A DNA stretch of 64,000 bases from Lojkania enalia (taxonomy: Eukaryota; Ascomycota; Dothideomycetes; Pleosporales): positions 62,001-126,000 of the forward strand of contig ML986710.1 in assembly GCA_010094045.1 (NCBI GenBank), written 5' to 3'. The notes beneath the pieces were generated by a model. The model was not told where the DNA came from. It did no database searches and saw only the letters and a program-made list of their open reading frames with translations. Position 1 is the stretch's first letter. Each line of letters opens with the position of its first letter. The position numbers and the translations under genes are program-made. This document shows, piece by piece, positions 50,328 to 61,883 of this stretch.

Positions 50328-52021
50328 AATCTCCCGCGGGGTATCTAAGTCGGAAACTATTCAATATTATTATCACAACTACGAATCAATAACAACACCC
50401 TTACTGCTTAGGAAAGGAGACATTGTAGAGTTGTGATATGGGGGTTTCGGGTGCCGTGTTATGTTTTATGCCGGCTATAGTAAGATACTCAGAGAGCGAA
50501 AATTGAAGAGTCTTGGGTGAGAGCTTGAGCAGTAGAAGTGAATCCGCTGTTGCCACCTCTGCTAAGGGCGCCCAAGGATCTTATATCTTTCCGCCTTCCA
50601 TGACATTGCTAGGTTGATACTATTTTAATGTACCCTCGTTGAGATGGTCGTATTCTAGCTGAGCAAGACACCTGCAGCATGTTGGTGTTCTGGACCTGCT
50701 GGGTCTCGAAGATTGACTTCAACAGAACCGTAATGCAGGATCGTATGATCGACTCGGTCGTATATCTCAACTCTTCCCACATGGAGTAGGCCGAAGCTCG
50801 ATTCGCCAGCCCATACTCGGTTCCTATACGGTAACCGAAAAGAGAACGTGGAGAATACTCCCGGACACTCGGTTTCAATATCACGTCGTTTCTATGTTTC
50901 AGGAGCTAAGCAATTCACCTACTGGCTGAATGATCCTTTGCTCAGCCAAACGGGCTAAGACTTGTACTTAGCGCCGTGGCTTTATCCTGCCTATTTTGTC
51001 CCATCTGACACACCGCAGTCTCCAACAACAGGTACAATTGATAACGCTCGTATATTCAACAGAAGCAATGTCAACACCTGAGTGTATGAGATCCACCGCA
51101 ATTTAGTGGAATACGCGAAACCGGTACCATTGGGGCTATGCGCAAGCAAATTTGAAACGATGGCGTTTTGGACTGACTCCGTGTACGGACATATCGTGTA
51201 TTGTCTTTGCAGCCTACCCAGCGTTGCGGTTTATTGAGCATAGATTGAGGCGACAGGAGCTGGTCCCTAGGCCAAGACCAACACTGACAGCCACCACTAA
51301 ATGACACTTCCGGAGCGCGCGAAAGTTGGCTGTTAAGTTTAAGGCCGCATTGTCCATTCTTTCATCCGTGCCTCCAACTGCATCAGAATAATTCTTGCCC
51401 ACCATCCATTTCCGGAATGCCTTGCTCAGTCTATCCCCCAGCTAGGCAATTAAGGACGGATAGACATTACTCTCTACTTTTCATGTGCAGGCCAGACGGA
51501 AAAGGTAGACGGATAGCTGTGTCCCAAGATGGATGGAGGCGGTGTAGACTTGCCTAAGACTGTGGGCCGTGATAGATAACGACGTAGTACAAGTGCTGCG
51601 TACCTGACAAAAAGTGTGGAATACTCCGGTGATTCCCAATCCTGGTATTGGGGTATGTACAGTCATCAGTGCGGCTAGTTTCCGCGTGGGGGCTCAGACC
51701 ATCTACACGAGGGATCCTTCACAAGCACCGATATAGGATGAATTCACGACTGCACGAGCCACCGCACAGGACATCGCCGTGCGGCGGATACACTCAGCTC
51801 GGCGTTCAATTAATTTAGTGATGTCGGGAAACGCTACGACACGTTGCGCAGCTGCAGCGTCGTATCAGATAATTTTATCGGACTTAAACAATTCTTTGGG
51901 AGGCTAGTACTGTCTTTTGCCCTATTGTTCTCCATGTTCTGGAGCATTTGCGAGATTGTAATTGCAAAAACTTTCAAGGAACCTATCTCCATTCACAAAC
52001 CTTCGTAGTATCCACGAAACC
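50328..52021. promoter_or_regulatory. divergent promoter region of PKS and monooxygenase
   Basis: These 1.7 kb separate the two divergently transcribed start codons, and no gene is seen in them. A TATAAG element on the minus strand at about 50585-50580 could serve the PKS. An inverted repeat CCGCAC-N11-GTGCGG lies at 51762-51784, about 240 bp before the monooxygenase ATG. Such an arrangement allows joint regulation. Confidence 0.5.
51762..51784. promoter_or_regulatory. inverted repeat CCGCAC-N11-GTGCGG
   Basis: Perfect 6-bp inverted half-sites with CCG/CGG cores, as favoured by dimeric Zn2Cys6 regulators, placed in the shared upstream region of PKS and monooxygenase. Binding is inference; no regulator gene is adjacent. 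Confidence 0.3.
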
Positions 52022-53446
52022 ATGGCCACCACGTTTCTACCCTCAAACAAGGAGCGAATCGCAATCATCGGAGGTGGCATCGGAGGCGTTGCTCTGGCAG
52101 TAGGCCTTCGATACCGTGGCATCCAAGTCCAAGTCTTCGAGGCTGGGGACGATTTCACTGAACTTGGAGCTGGAATCGCCCTCGGCCCCAACGCCATTTC
52201 GGCGTTGAATTTGCTTGACCCTGCAGCGGGCGAAGTCTTCGAAGCTCTGGCAACGAAAAACCTCTTCGAAGACGAAAAAGCAACCTGGATCAATTTCCGA
52301 CACGGTATGGGCAAGCCTTCCCTCATTGCGAAAGTGCAAACCCAAGACGCGCGAAAGACGGGGCTCAGCAGTGTACACCGGGCGAAGTTTCTCACAGGCC
52401 TGTCCGCTCTCATTCCCCGCGACATTGTCCAGTTCGGGAAGAGATTGAATTCCATCGAAGACAAAGGAAATGGCGAGATGCACATCTTCTTCGAAGATGG
52501 TAGCAGCGCAGTTGCAGAAGCCGTGATCGGCTGTGACGGCGTGAGGAGCTCTGTTCGCCAGTATGTTCTCGGGCTCCAGAAACCGTTGGACAAGGTCGCC
52601 TATACACACAAGTACGTTTACCGAGGATTGGTAGATATGTCTACGGCGAAAGCTGCATTGGGCGACGAGCTTGCATGCAACAGCCAGATGTATCTCGGGC
52701 CTGGCGGTCACATCCTTAGTTACCCCATCGATGGTGGCGAGACCATGAATGTGGTAGCTTTTCGAGACGACAATCCAGAATGGAACCATCCCACTTGGGT
52801 GGTCAAGGCCCGCGGCGACGACATGAGAAGAGAGTTCGAAGGCTGGGGTGAGGCAGTAACCAAGATTGCTGAGGTAAGCACTCAATGGAAATAGCAACTC
52901 AGCAATGGTTCTGACATGGTGCAGATGCTCAAGCAGCCGGATAAATGGGCTCTCTTCAACCACGAGCCTGCGTCGACGTTCTGCAAAGGGTCTGTGGTGT
53001 TGCTCGGTGACGCAGCGCATGCGACGACACCGCACCAGGGTGCGGGCGCGGGGCAGGCGATCGAGGATGCCCTCACACTGTCTGTTCTGCTTGAACGGGC
53101 ACTGACGACGGGCAAAAGCTTCGCAAAGACGTTCAGCGTCTACGATGCCATTAGAAGGCCGCGGTCGCAGCGAGTCGTCGCGACAAGCCGGGCGGCTGGG
53201 GACACGTATGCATTCACAGGGCCAGCAGGCGGCGACGCGGTGCTACTGAGGGAAGAGCTGCTTCACCGATACAACTGGATCTGGGAACACGACATGGTGC
53301 GCGAATCGAAGGTGGCGCTGGCTCAGCTCGACAAGACCAAGGCCGACGCCGTGCCGGGGACGAGTGCGATAAGAACATTAATGGCGGTGGGGATTCCTTT
53401 GGTGGTTGTGCTGTCGCTGGATTCATTGTTGAAGCGGTGGAAGTGA
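52022..53446 (+). CDS. salicylate-hydroxylase-like FAD monooxygenase
   Basis: Two exons (52022-52873 and 52925-53446, intron 51 nt) give 457 aa. Group A flavin monooxygenase: Rossmann FAD motif GGGIGG (residues 17-22), DG motif GCDGVRSSVR, and GD motif GDAAHATTPHQGAGAGQAIED. It resembles salicylate 1-monooxygenases, which replace the carboxylate of salicylate with a hydroxyl. The terreic-acid enzyme AtA does the same to 6-methylsalicylate, giving 3-methylcatechol. Next to a 6-MSA synthase this is the likely reaction here (inference). The C-terminus (about residues 433-457, TLMAVGIPLVVVLSLDSLLKRWK) is a hydrophobic segment with a basic end, suggesting a tail anchor in a membrane. The frame is open 20 codons further upstream; ATG 52022 was chosen because the FAD motif then sits at the usual distance. 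Confidence 0.9.
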
Positions 53447-53488
53447 TATGATATACTGGAAGAGTTTGACGTGGAGAGGTGTTGTTAT

Positions 53489-53516
53489 GGTTGTGGTTGT
53501 GGTTGTGGTTGTGGTT
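53489..53516 (+). repeat. GGTTGT microsatellite
   Basis: Four and two-thirds tandem copies of GGTTGT, just after the stop codon of the monooxygenase gene. Confidence 0.8.
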
Positions 53517-55050
53517 AGTGGGGTTGTGGATCAGAGCGGACGGCAGGTGGCCTTACCCTACCTAGGAAACCTCCGCCCGCCGAGCTAGCCTAACGTAGGA
53601 TGAGGAGATCGGGAAAATATTTTGCCGGGTATTCTGTTTGTGTTCTTCTTTTCTATGTATCCACATAGCGTTTGATTTCTTCAATCCAAGCTGTTGCCTA
53701 TGATGGTAGTCACAGCTATGCGACATGATGTCGGTCTACGCACTCTTCCTTAATCCTCTCCCACTGTTCTCTCAAAAGACTGGAGTCTGGACCGATCTCG
53801 GAGATCGACCAGCGCACGAGCCCGCCGTTCCCCGCCCCGCCTCCCTGCCGCTTTCGGCCACTGCCAAGAGCGGAAATCTTCTACACCCATGCTGGCTCCG
53901 ATCCAGGGACACACTTCAATGCTCCACCGTTCCACCAAAGCGTCCATGATCATCCGCCTCCTGCGTATATGCATATATCCATAGTCCCGTCACCCGTTCA
54001 TGCGCCGGATTCACGCTCTCAAGACTATTGTCTCTAGCATGGTATCGTGTTCCTCCTCGTACCACCACTACCGTAAGTGAGGGCTCCTTAGAATGCCCCG
54101 GTCGGACATGTTGCCAGCATGAAATTGACGGTCTTCAAATGCACCCTTGCCTGAGGCGGAAATAGCCGGTGAGCATCAAGCAGCGGAGCGGCGTCGGCCA
54201 GGCGAGCCCGTGTCCAGTGAGGCGGCGGCGGAATCTTCAGCCGCCAGCTAGGGCGGCTCCTAGGCCTGTGCAAACCCTGATTACACGAGCATCAGGTCCG
54301 ATAGTCAGCAAATAGACTCATTAGCCTATGGCTTCGCCGTACCCCAATGGCGGCTATGCCATGCTCGCGTGGCGCTGGCTCGAGCTTCGTTGAAAATCCA
54401 GGACCGTGCTATGCGCGAAAGACATCAGGACGTGCATACGATGAAGCCTCCGCTTCCCTACACAGTCAATGGCCCAAATATAGCAGAGTGTCTGCGCACC
54501 CTCACTTTGTTTGGCAGTGAAACATTCGCCAAGACCTGCACGATAATTCACATACGCCTACTATGACGCCACGGAAGCCGCGACCGTACCCCAACTGTGG
54601 CGAATCGCTTGTTTATTCCTTCTTTTCCCCGACTCCTTACATGTTTACTGACTCAAGCCCATCCGGACCGTCCGTTTCACTTGCATAGACTCATCTCAGC
54701 TTAATGAGACTAGGGTGTGACACGAGTGTGGCCTCAATGCCCCTCTCTGTTGGACGTCGTAAGGATCAACGCCGCGCTGAGGATAACGAGAGCTAGCCAA
54801 GCTGAGGACCGTCCAGATTCTTGTTCAGCACCACCACCGCCGGATGAGCCACATTCCAGCCGTAAACCGCCCTGTCGAAGGGGAAAGTCGAGGAGAAGTG
54901 CAACTGCCCGGGGATATGGCTTGGGAAATATAAAGGGTGATGTTGTAGACTTGTGAATATCATCCAAGGAGCCTCAAATCTCATTATACCTTCGTTCGAG
55001 GCAAACAATTTCTTTTTCTATCTTCTCTCCTATTGTCCTTGTCGCTCACT
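53517..55050. other. intergenic between monooxygenase and tyrosinase
   Basis: No gene recognised. Near the right end, TATAAA at 54929-54934 lies about 115 bp before the tyrosinase ATG. Confidence 0.45.
54929..54934 (+). promoter_or_regulatory. TATA box of the tyrosinase gene
   Basis: TATAAA at 54929-54934 on the plus strand. The spacing to the ATG (55051) would give a leader of about 85-90 nt. Confidence 0.45.
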
Positions 55051-56592
55051 ATGCATCTTTCTACCATCATTAGTTCCTTTCTAGCAGGCGCTACTTTTGT
55101 CGCAGCAGCGCCCGCAAAAAGAGCGACGGACCCCATACCGGTCGAGTATGTTAGCATGCTTAACAGCTACCAATCATATGTCAACACCACTCTGTCCAAA
55201 AAGGACCATCGCAACGGACTACGTGTATGCAACCACAGGAATGTCCAAGTCAGGAAAGAATGGTGAGTGTATTTGGAACTACTTATTGCCAGCATTGCTC
55301 ATCCATGTAGGCGCTCGATGTCCAAGAGGGAGCGCAAGAAGTACGTTTCTGCAGTGCAGTGTATGTATCGCAATAGAAGGTCGCAAGCCAATAGGAAGAA
55401 GGTCCCTGGCGCGCGAAATCGTCTAGATGACTTCCTAGCCTCTCATCTTGTTGTGAGCGAAAAGATCCATTTCAACGGACATCTATTTCCCTGGCATCGT
55501 CATTTCGTGTGGCTTTACGAGCAGGCGCTCCGAGAAGAGTGCGGTTATAAGGGTGCGCAGCCTTACTGGGACTGGACCCTGGATGCGGGCAACTTACTTG
55601 CCTCTCCTGTATTTGATGGCAGTGACACATCCATGGGTGGTAATGGAGAGTACTTTCCACATGGCCACACCGAATTGCAGGCCTTTGGTCTTGACTTGCA
55701 GTTGCCGCCAGGCACAGGTGGCGGATGTCTCAAATCCGGCCCATTCTCAGACCTGATTGTAAGCACTAAATTCCTTCGAAGACATCGAGTACACGACTGC
55801 GGCAATTTTTCTTGGGCGTACCCTCCAGTTTCTGACTTATGTTGAGTTGTATGCTGATTATGATTCAATAGGTCAACATGGGGCTCAATCAGACCATAGC
55901 TCCGCCCGCATCAAATGTCACTGCGCCGATTCCGAAGACCCTCGAGACTGCCGATAACAAGAAGGTAGAGCCTTTAAGTTCTCCTGAAACGAGCAATATC
56001 ACTAGCCCTGTAGACCCTACGTTCGAAACGGAGAAGACATTTGAACCAGTGGGGCTTATCAAGTTTAACGAAGCTTTGAACTATAATCCTCGCTGCTTGA
56101 GACGTGATCTCAATCTCTTCTGGGCAGAACAGCTCACTGCTAGCCATGTTCTGTATCTTCTACAAGCCTCTAACGCCGACCAACTTGAGAAGCGCATTGA
56201 CGGATGGGACGGACCAGACCCCACGCAGCCTGCAATGCACCCCGCTGGCCATTTCGTCGTTGGCGGGCTCCAGAACGATCCCTTCGCCAGCCCCGGAGAC
56301 CCAATGTTCTTCTTGATCCACGCACAGATCGACCGCCTTTACACTATCTGGCAATCACAGGATCCTGCACGTCTCTATCAGGTTGGCGGCACAGATAAGC
56401 CTCTTGGTACGTCTCACAACTTATCCTTGGCAACTGCTCATAGAAGATGCTAACCAGTGCGTAGACTTGAATAATGAAGGCAATCCGGTCAAACTAAATG
56501 ACAGGTTGAACTTTGGTATTGTTGATGGCAAGAGGAAGCTCAAGAACCTGCTCAATACGATGGATAAGTACTATTGCTATGCATATGAGTGA
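55051..56592 (+). CDS. secreted tyrosinase (type-3 copper oxidase)
   Basis: Four exons (55051-55262, 55311-55758, 55872-56406, 56465-56592) give 440 aa. Tyrosinases oxidise phenols and catechols to o-quinones. A signal peptide (MHLSTIISSFLAGATFVAAAPA) predicts secretion. CuA ligands are H116, H124 and H133 (ASH, KIH, FPWHR); CuB ligands are H343 and H347 (HPAGH) and H370. Family members usually have a His-His pair at the third CuB site; here the first of the pair is Ile (FFLIHAQIDR) and the ligand position itself is kept. Residues about 228-280 form a Pro/Thr/Ser-rich insertion in the loop before CuB. There is no long C-terminal shielding domain, so it is of the short type. Same direction as the monooxygenase, 1.6 kb downstream; it could oxidise a catechol made by the neighbours. 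Confidence 0.9.
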
Positions 56593-57325
56593 TCAGGTCA
56601 ATTGCTCTTTAACGTTCGCTTCATATTTCGCTTATATTCACTCTCTTTGGCTGGTTTGTCGCATCTTATCTCTCATTCTTTCCTTATTTCTTTATCCATT
56701 ACTCCATACACGGCGCATTTCCCATGCCTTCATTCTTTTAAACGCTGTTTGTTTTTATATTCTAGTATATTATCTCCTTGTTGTAGTATAGAATTTGAGC
56801 ACTGAAATTTATTCCTCATCTATTGACTGTTATTCTTGAATATCTGGCTATTCTTTGAGGCATTAAACAATACTTATTCCTCGATGAGTACAGTATGCTA
56901 TAAATCTAGCTCGAAAGAATATACTTACGACGTTTTAATTCTTAATATGACCGAGGTACACCAGGACCAAAAACCAGCTCATCAACGGGCACATCACTAT
57001 GTTATCGATGGTTAGGTAACAGAACGCTTAAACTCTACTAGAATTTACTGGGAAAGTGAGTATCTACGCGTGGTTTGCGGGCTGTAGTTTCTTGAGTCTG
57101 CCGGGGGGTAGTCTAAAAGAGACTGAGGTTATCTCCGAGAATACCACTAGATAGGAGAAATTATAATTCATATTCAAGAGTGTAAGAGACGATTCAAAAT
57201 TGCAACATATTGGTACTCACTAACTCCTCCCTATGTTCTTCGCTCACCTCCTCTTCAGCACAACGTGAGTTTTCGCAATACCATTATCGCTCCTACTTCA
57301 CGTCTCTTCGTCCAACCTTCGAAGA
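56593..57325. other. intergenic, no gene seen
   Basis: Downstream of the tyrosinase gene; T-rich, no coding region recognised. Confidence 0.4.
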
Positions 57326-58500
57326 CTAGATAGGCAATCCTATTGTCCTGAGCACTATCATCCTCTTTAAAAGCAATCGCAATCGTAATCCAATCTCGTC
57401 TAGAATATGGAAAATCATCCCCTGCAATGGTGTCTGAACGAAATATTGCTCCACCGACTCCCTTATTGCTAGTCTTATTCTGAACGCCATCTGGCAGGCC
57501 TCAAACAATACCTTGCCGGAATCACGCTTTTCCTATTCGCTTGCGTTGTCTCTGAAGAATAGGACCACAAGGTTCTCCCATAAGTAGAGGGCGACGGCCT
57601 CGCGGGGTATCCATATTTGGTTGGTTCAATGGGAGGGTTCGGGTACGGACCATTGTGTGACGTGTCTAGTCAGATATTGCATTTGCGTCAATTAAGTATC
57701 ATATTAGCATGCAACATTTCCGGATAGATGATTATCATATCTCACTCGCCTGCAAAAGACATCCGTAAAAGTTATCCAAAACCCTACAGAACTTTCTCTG
57801 CCAAAAATACCTTTTTCCGAAACTTCCTCCCTTTCGTTGCCTTATCTGTTTCCTCTAGTTCGGCAACATTTGTGTCGTTTTCTAGTTTGCTATAGACGAA
57901 ACCGAAAATGCTTTTCTCGAAGATGAGATTGTATATAATGTTGAAGATCTTAGCCCTAATGCGCAACTTGGCAGATGGATTTGGTAGCTTGCGCATCCGG
58001 TCGGCAAAGTTTCCGTCCTTTTTTAGTTTATGCTAGCTTAGGCTAAGGATGGAATGCTCGACGAGATTTTGATTGGATAGCCGGATTGAGGTGAAATTCC
58101 AGCTCATGCCGGCGTCAGTGAGGTGTAGAGCAGGTTGTGAACGCATCTGGGCGAGGTCGGTTTGATTGTCTTTTAGCTGGTTGGTTTCCTAATTGTAACT
58201 ATAAGCAGTCCTATCATTCTTTTCTCTTTTCATGTTGTGGCGCTGGATTCTCCGGGGGCGGATTAGCTAGTTTATTCTCGTTTTGGGCGTCTGCTTCTCG
58301 TTCCGTAGGATGAGGATGCCGTTCTTCCTATCTCGGCTTGTCATTCGCCGTTTCAAGATACTCCCGGCGTTCATTCTACGCTTCAGCCCCCGACCTAGAA
58401 CCACCTTTCTTTACATTTATCTCTTCTTCAACGGGAGCAAGCTGGCTTTTTAGCGCATCATTCTCCCTTTAACTGAAGAGTCCTTTTAAAAAGTCGGGGA
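57326..58500 (-). pseudogene. decayed gene for a coiled-coil protein, family unknown
   Basis: On the minus strand, coding-like pieces follow each other in different frames with many stops. First comes a charged, Gln/Glu-rich helical stretch (about 58,480-58,230). The fragment at 57996-57784 (MRKLPNPSAKLRIRAKIFN) follows, and finally a helical segment at 57508-57326 (EACQMAFRIRLAIRESVEQYF). The order recalls the large group of fungal hypothetical proteins with an N-terminal coiled coil. I cannot name a function, and the gene is not intact. Confidence 0.35.
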
Positions 58501-59662
58501 AGATCACTCTTAGATAACTTCCTTTTGTAAGTAACCTAACCCATTAACAAAATACTTGCAATATCAAGCTGCTATTGACTTCTTGCTGCGATCCTTTATT
58601 CTCGCAAGAAACTTGGCGAACAGAAGAGCTGATCTCGAAGAGACATCGCCAATCTCTTAGATGGCGTTTGATGCTTCGCGCTTAAGATTTCTAATGTGCT
58701 TATGATTATTTAGTTCGGGATTTGACGTCGTGGTGATACGTTAATTAGCGTTAGATTATAGAGCATGGATGCATGGTTACATGGTTTTTGGGTATGTGTA
58801 AACGGTGTGGTGCTTCCTCGACCGTCATCTACCGGTCGGGATTGACAAGACAGGTATCTTTCGAGTCTCTGTTCAAGTAAACGGCTCTTAAGGGCTTGTG
58901 ATGGCCTTTCTTTGTTGGAACAACGTATACTATTTGCTTGCACTAATAATATCCCTTAAGTACGTGCGGTGCCAAGCCTCTAGTCCCTTTACGGGTAATC
59001 AAGTGGTTTAAAGACAGATGGATCTCTTGATATATATATATAAAGTGCGTGTAGGCGGAAATGAACAAAGTTTCAAATTTTGGCTTGCTCTTGATAGAAG
59101 ATAGTTCAATCCTGTGATCTACAAACCCATTCTAAATTCGCCTTTATCTCGATGCCAGCCGTATAACCCCTGTCTACCAAACCCCTCTTATCCAGGAAGC
59201 TTGGGATGAGTGCTTTCAGGCGGGTCTAACTGCCCAGGAGCTAGTCAATCTCATATATTCTTTGCAATGTGTTTCCGAAGATGACAGATGAGTTGGGGGC
59301 CAAAGAATTGGTAAGCTTACGCGAGTTCCCAATCGAGTTTAGGTCTATTAATGGGGCTGAACCAGGGGCGGCCGCACGGAATTCGTTCTCGCTGTCGCAA
59401 CCCCATCCCTTCCTTTAACCTTCTCTTTCCTTCTACGTCCGTTAATACCGGCTCTACCTGTGAAGTTTGCTCAGATTCTAGTCTAGAAAGATGCTGAATC
59501 CCATGGAGGTAAGCGCACATAGCTACCTATGCTGTGTCCTCGCTGACTTGCGGATAGAAAGGGACGTCGCTAGAGCCGCCGTTCCGGAGACAGCTCCTTG
59601 CGAGAATTGGGGAAGAAGCTGTCATACCACTCCTTCCGGCAACGTATCGCGACCGTTCGCAG
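58501..59662. other. intergenic upstream of the DUF6601 gene
   Basis: No gene recognised. A TA dinucleotide run ending in TATAAA lies at about 59031-59044, some 620 bp before the start codon. Confidence 0.4.
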
Positions 59663-60544
59663 ATGGTCCGGTTGGTTAGTTCCGATATTCCATCGTTCCT
59701 CAAATGTGAGCTCAATGTGGAGCGATTGAATGCTGTTCACAAGTGGCTCTGGCTCGTGGGTCTTCCGACGCAGCCCCGCCCATTGCACTATCAACGACTG
59801 AAGAAGAGAGAAATTGTAATCGCGGAACAACTTGATCTCCATCTCGTCTGGCAGCCTTCCCGAATCTTCATCAAGCCTCTTCCTCGGTATTTGTTCTGTC
59901 CGCATTTTTGGCAGTCTAATCTCTGCTTATACCCCCATCTGTATCAAAACGCCCTTGGCTTTTTTCTCTCGTATATTGCCCTCATTGAGCGAGAGGTCGA
60001 CTTCCAGATTGCCAGTAGCTTCGGTCTAATACCAGGAGAGATCACATGGCCCGGATGGCTTGCTTTAGCCGAGGAAATTGTTGCAGCCTCATCACAAGGC
60101 TTCTCGCACCTTACAGAACAAGCTGTGTCTATGCGAGGCGCATCGCTCGTGTCTCACTTACCTATAAACCCTCGTTTCTATTATGGCGAGCTACGTCTCG
60201 GTCGCCTTAACTGGATATATCGGTTCCGAGGATACCCCCGAGGCTATATGAGCGGTTGCACAACATATGGGGCGTTTGTAAGGGACAACATAAATTCTCT
60301 CATCACTCTCTTTGCGTATACCACCATCGTCTTGTCGGCTATGCAGGTTGGGCTCGCAACCAATTTTCTCATCGACAATTACGCGTTCGGCATGGCGTCA
60401 TATGTTTTCTCGCTTTTTGCAATCCTCGCACCGCTAGCAGCTATTGTTGGCGTACTTTTAATCTTGGCTTTCCTATTCGTGGTCAATCTTATCAACACGT
60501 TACGTATTCGAAGTGAACGAAGACGAGATGGCGCTGGAGTTTGA
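59663..60544 (+). CDS. DUF6601-type membrane protein
   Basis: Single-exon gene for 293 aa of unknown function. It matches my memory of the fungal DUF6601 family: an N-terminal soluble part with LNAVHKWLWLVGLPTQPRPLHYQRL, then DLHLVW and RIFIKPLPRYLF, then FYYGELRLGRLNWIYRF. The C-terminus has two or three membrane segments (SLITLFAYTTIVLSAMQVGLA; YVFSLFAILAPLAAIVGVLL). It has a basic tail (RIRSERRRDGAG). Start ATG at 59663 fits the usual beginning of the family. Neither cell location nor role is known. Confidence 0.8.
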   Translation: MVRLVSSDIPSFLKCELNVERLNAVHKWLWLVGLPTQPRPLHYQRLKKREIVIAEQLDLHLVWQPSRIFIKPLPRYLFCPHFWQSNLCLYPHLYQNALGFFLSYIALIEREVDFQIASSFGLIPGEITWPGWLALAEEIVAASSQGFSHLTEQAVSMRGASLVSHLPINPRFYYGELRLGRLNWIYRFRGYPRGYMSGCTTYGAFVRDNINSLITLFAYTTIVLSAMQVGLATNFLIDNYAFGMASYVFSLFAILAPLAAIVGVLLILAFLFVVNLINTLRIRSERRRDGAGV

Positions 60545-61578
60545 GAACATATCCAAAACGTTGTGGTTCCGGTAGCTTAGTGGAGTGCACTTCTCAAACG
60601 AGCCGTGATTGAGCCCTAAAGCCAGGTATTCGCGTCGATTAGAGGGAATGGTCTTGACAAAAAAGAAAAGAACCTATTTAAGTGTAGAGGATCCTAAGCA
60701 GACGTATCATGGCGGAAAATTTGCGGTGTTGGTGGGTGAGTTGCAAAGCCCACGCCGCTGGGAGGAGAGTTTGCGAGTTCTGCATGCTGGCAAGTCTACA
60801 GGGGTTAGCAACTATGGTGGAAAGATAACTTGGAGTGGCTCATCAGAAGTCCCTTCAACTTTTGCAATGTTTCTTTTAAAGGGAAACGTTGCGGATAGGC
60901 TAGCAGAAGGCTTTGTTGGCAAATCTTGTTGAGAGTGAGAAGAGATATCAACCGTTTTGAAAGGGTCAGTTGTTCGAATCGAGAAGTCGGCGGCTACCGT
61001 CTTAATGCACGGCTCCTTCGGGGAATCTTTTTATTGGATAGGACTCATAATATATTGGCAACAATGCCTGTATGTATTGGAGTCAACGGTTATGATTGAC
61101 AAAGATCTATAGAAACTGAAATCATTCAATACGCTGTGCCGCGGAAGAGCGATAATGTTAATAACGAAGTGTAGTGCCCAAGTAATGCAAGAAAGCGGAG
61201 GGTCCTCGACGGTATTGCATTCACGAGAGTGGGGACGAGATGAAACACCAAACGCGAATCGGGAGTCGCAGCTTGTAGTCTTGCTAACTATTACATTTTT
61301 GGATTCAAATTACTCAATTCACAAATGAGGCCTGCCACCAACTTCTCGACTTGGTCACCTTTCCTCAGATCTCGAAAAGTAGAAATAACTGTCATTTATA
61401 TATAAGACAGATTGCGAATATGTTGACAAAAGACTCACACAGTAGTGCCTAATGAGCCTACAATTTTCTCCTACATGTCCTCAAGCTGGTGCATCAGCAT
61501 TTACGCGCAGGGCGGCGGAAATAACTTTTCAATCGCCGCATTTATATATGCGGAGTGGCATCCCGGGCATCTACACAA
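60545..61578. other. intergenic, no supported gene
   Basis: The frame at 60609-60932 has no ATG start and resembles nothing I know. A short tRNA-like A-box (TAGCTTAGTGG, near 60570) has no matching B-box or acceptor stem. Confidence 0.4.
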
Positions 61579-61883
61579 CTATAGTTCACATTTATCAGCC
61601 TTCAACTTGTCCTACAGCGACCATCATTCCGTAACATCCTATCTGCAGTTGGACTTACCTTTGTGGCTCCGGGCAAATCACTCATCCCATTCGGATAATC
61701 CACACATTTTGCGAATTCCTCTGCTGTCGCGTTTCGAGACGCATTCTGCGAAAGACAGAGACTTGAGTTGATTACATCGAGGCATGCATATTCGGTCCTT
61801 GCTGGGCATTTTTCTTCGGCGAGTTGGGCTGGAAGAGCGAAGGCGGGAAGGGCAATGGCAAGAAGACTGATGGCGACACGCAT
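61579..61883 (-). CDS. small secreted cysteine-containing protein
   Basis: Two exons (61883-61659 and 61611-61579, intron 47 nt with a perfect GTAAGT donor) give 85 aa. A signal peptide (MRVAISLLAIALPAFALP) is followed by a short mature part with five cysteines (EEKC, EYAC, SSLC, FAKC, ADKC) and two N-glycosylation sequons (NSS, NAS), with a third at NAT. Without splicing the frame would end in an unrelated tail; splicing gives DKLKADKCEL and a stop. Size and features are those of small secreted proteins, some of which act as effectors, but no family or role can be assigned. Divergent from the DUF1996 gene at 62529, with about 645 bp between the starts. Confidence 0.7.

Noticed and set aside
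52043..53035. A 330-codon open frame antisense to the FAD monooxygenase.
   Set aside because: It is a shadow frame of a clearly coding gene and has no recognisable motif.
60565..60640. tRNA-like A-box TAGCTTAGTGG.
   Set aside because: There is no good B-box, no anticodon stem and no matching acceptor strand.
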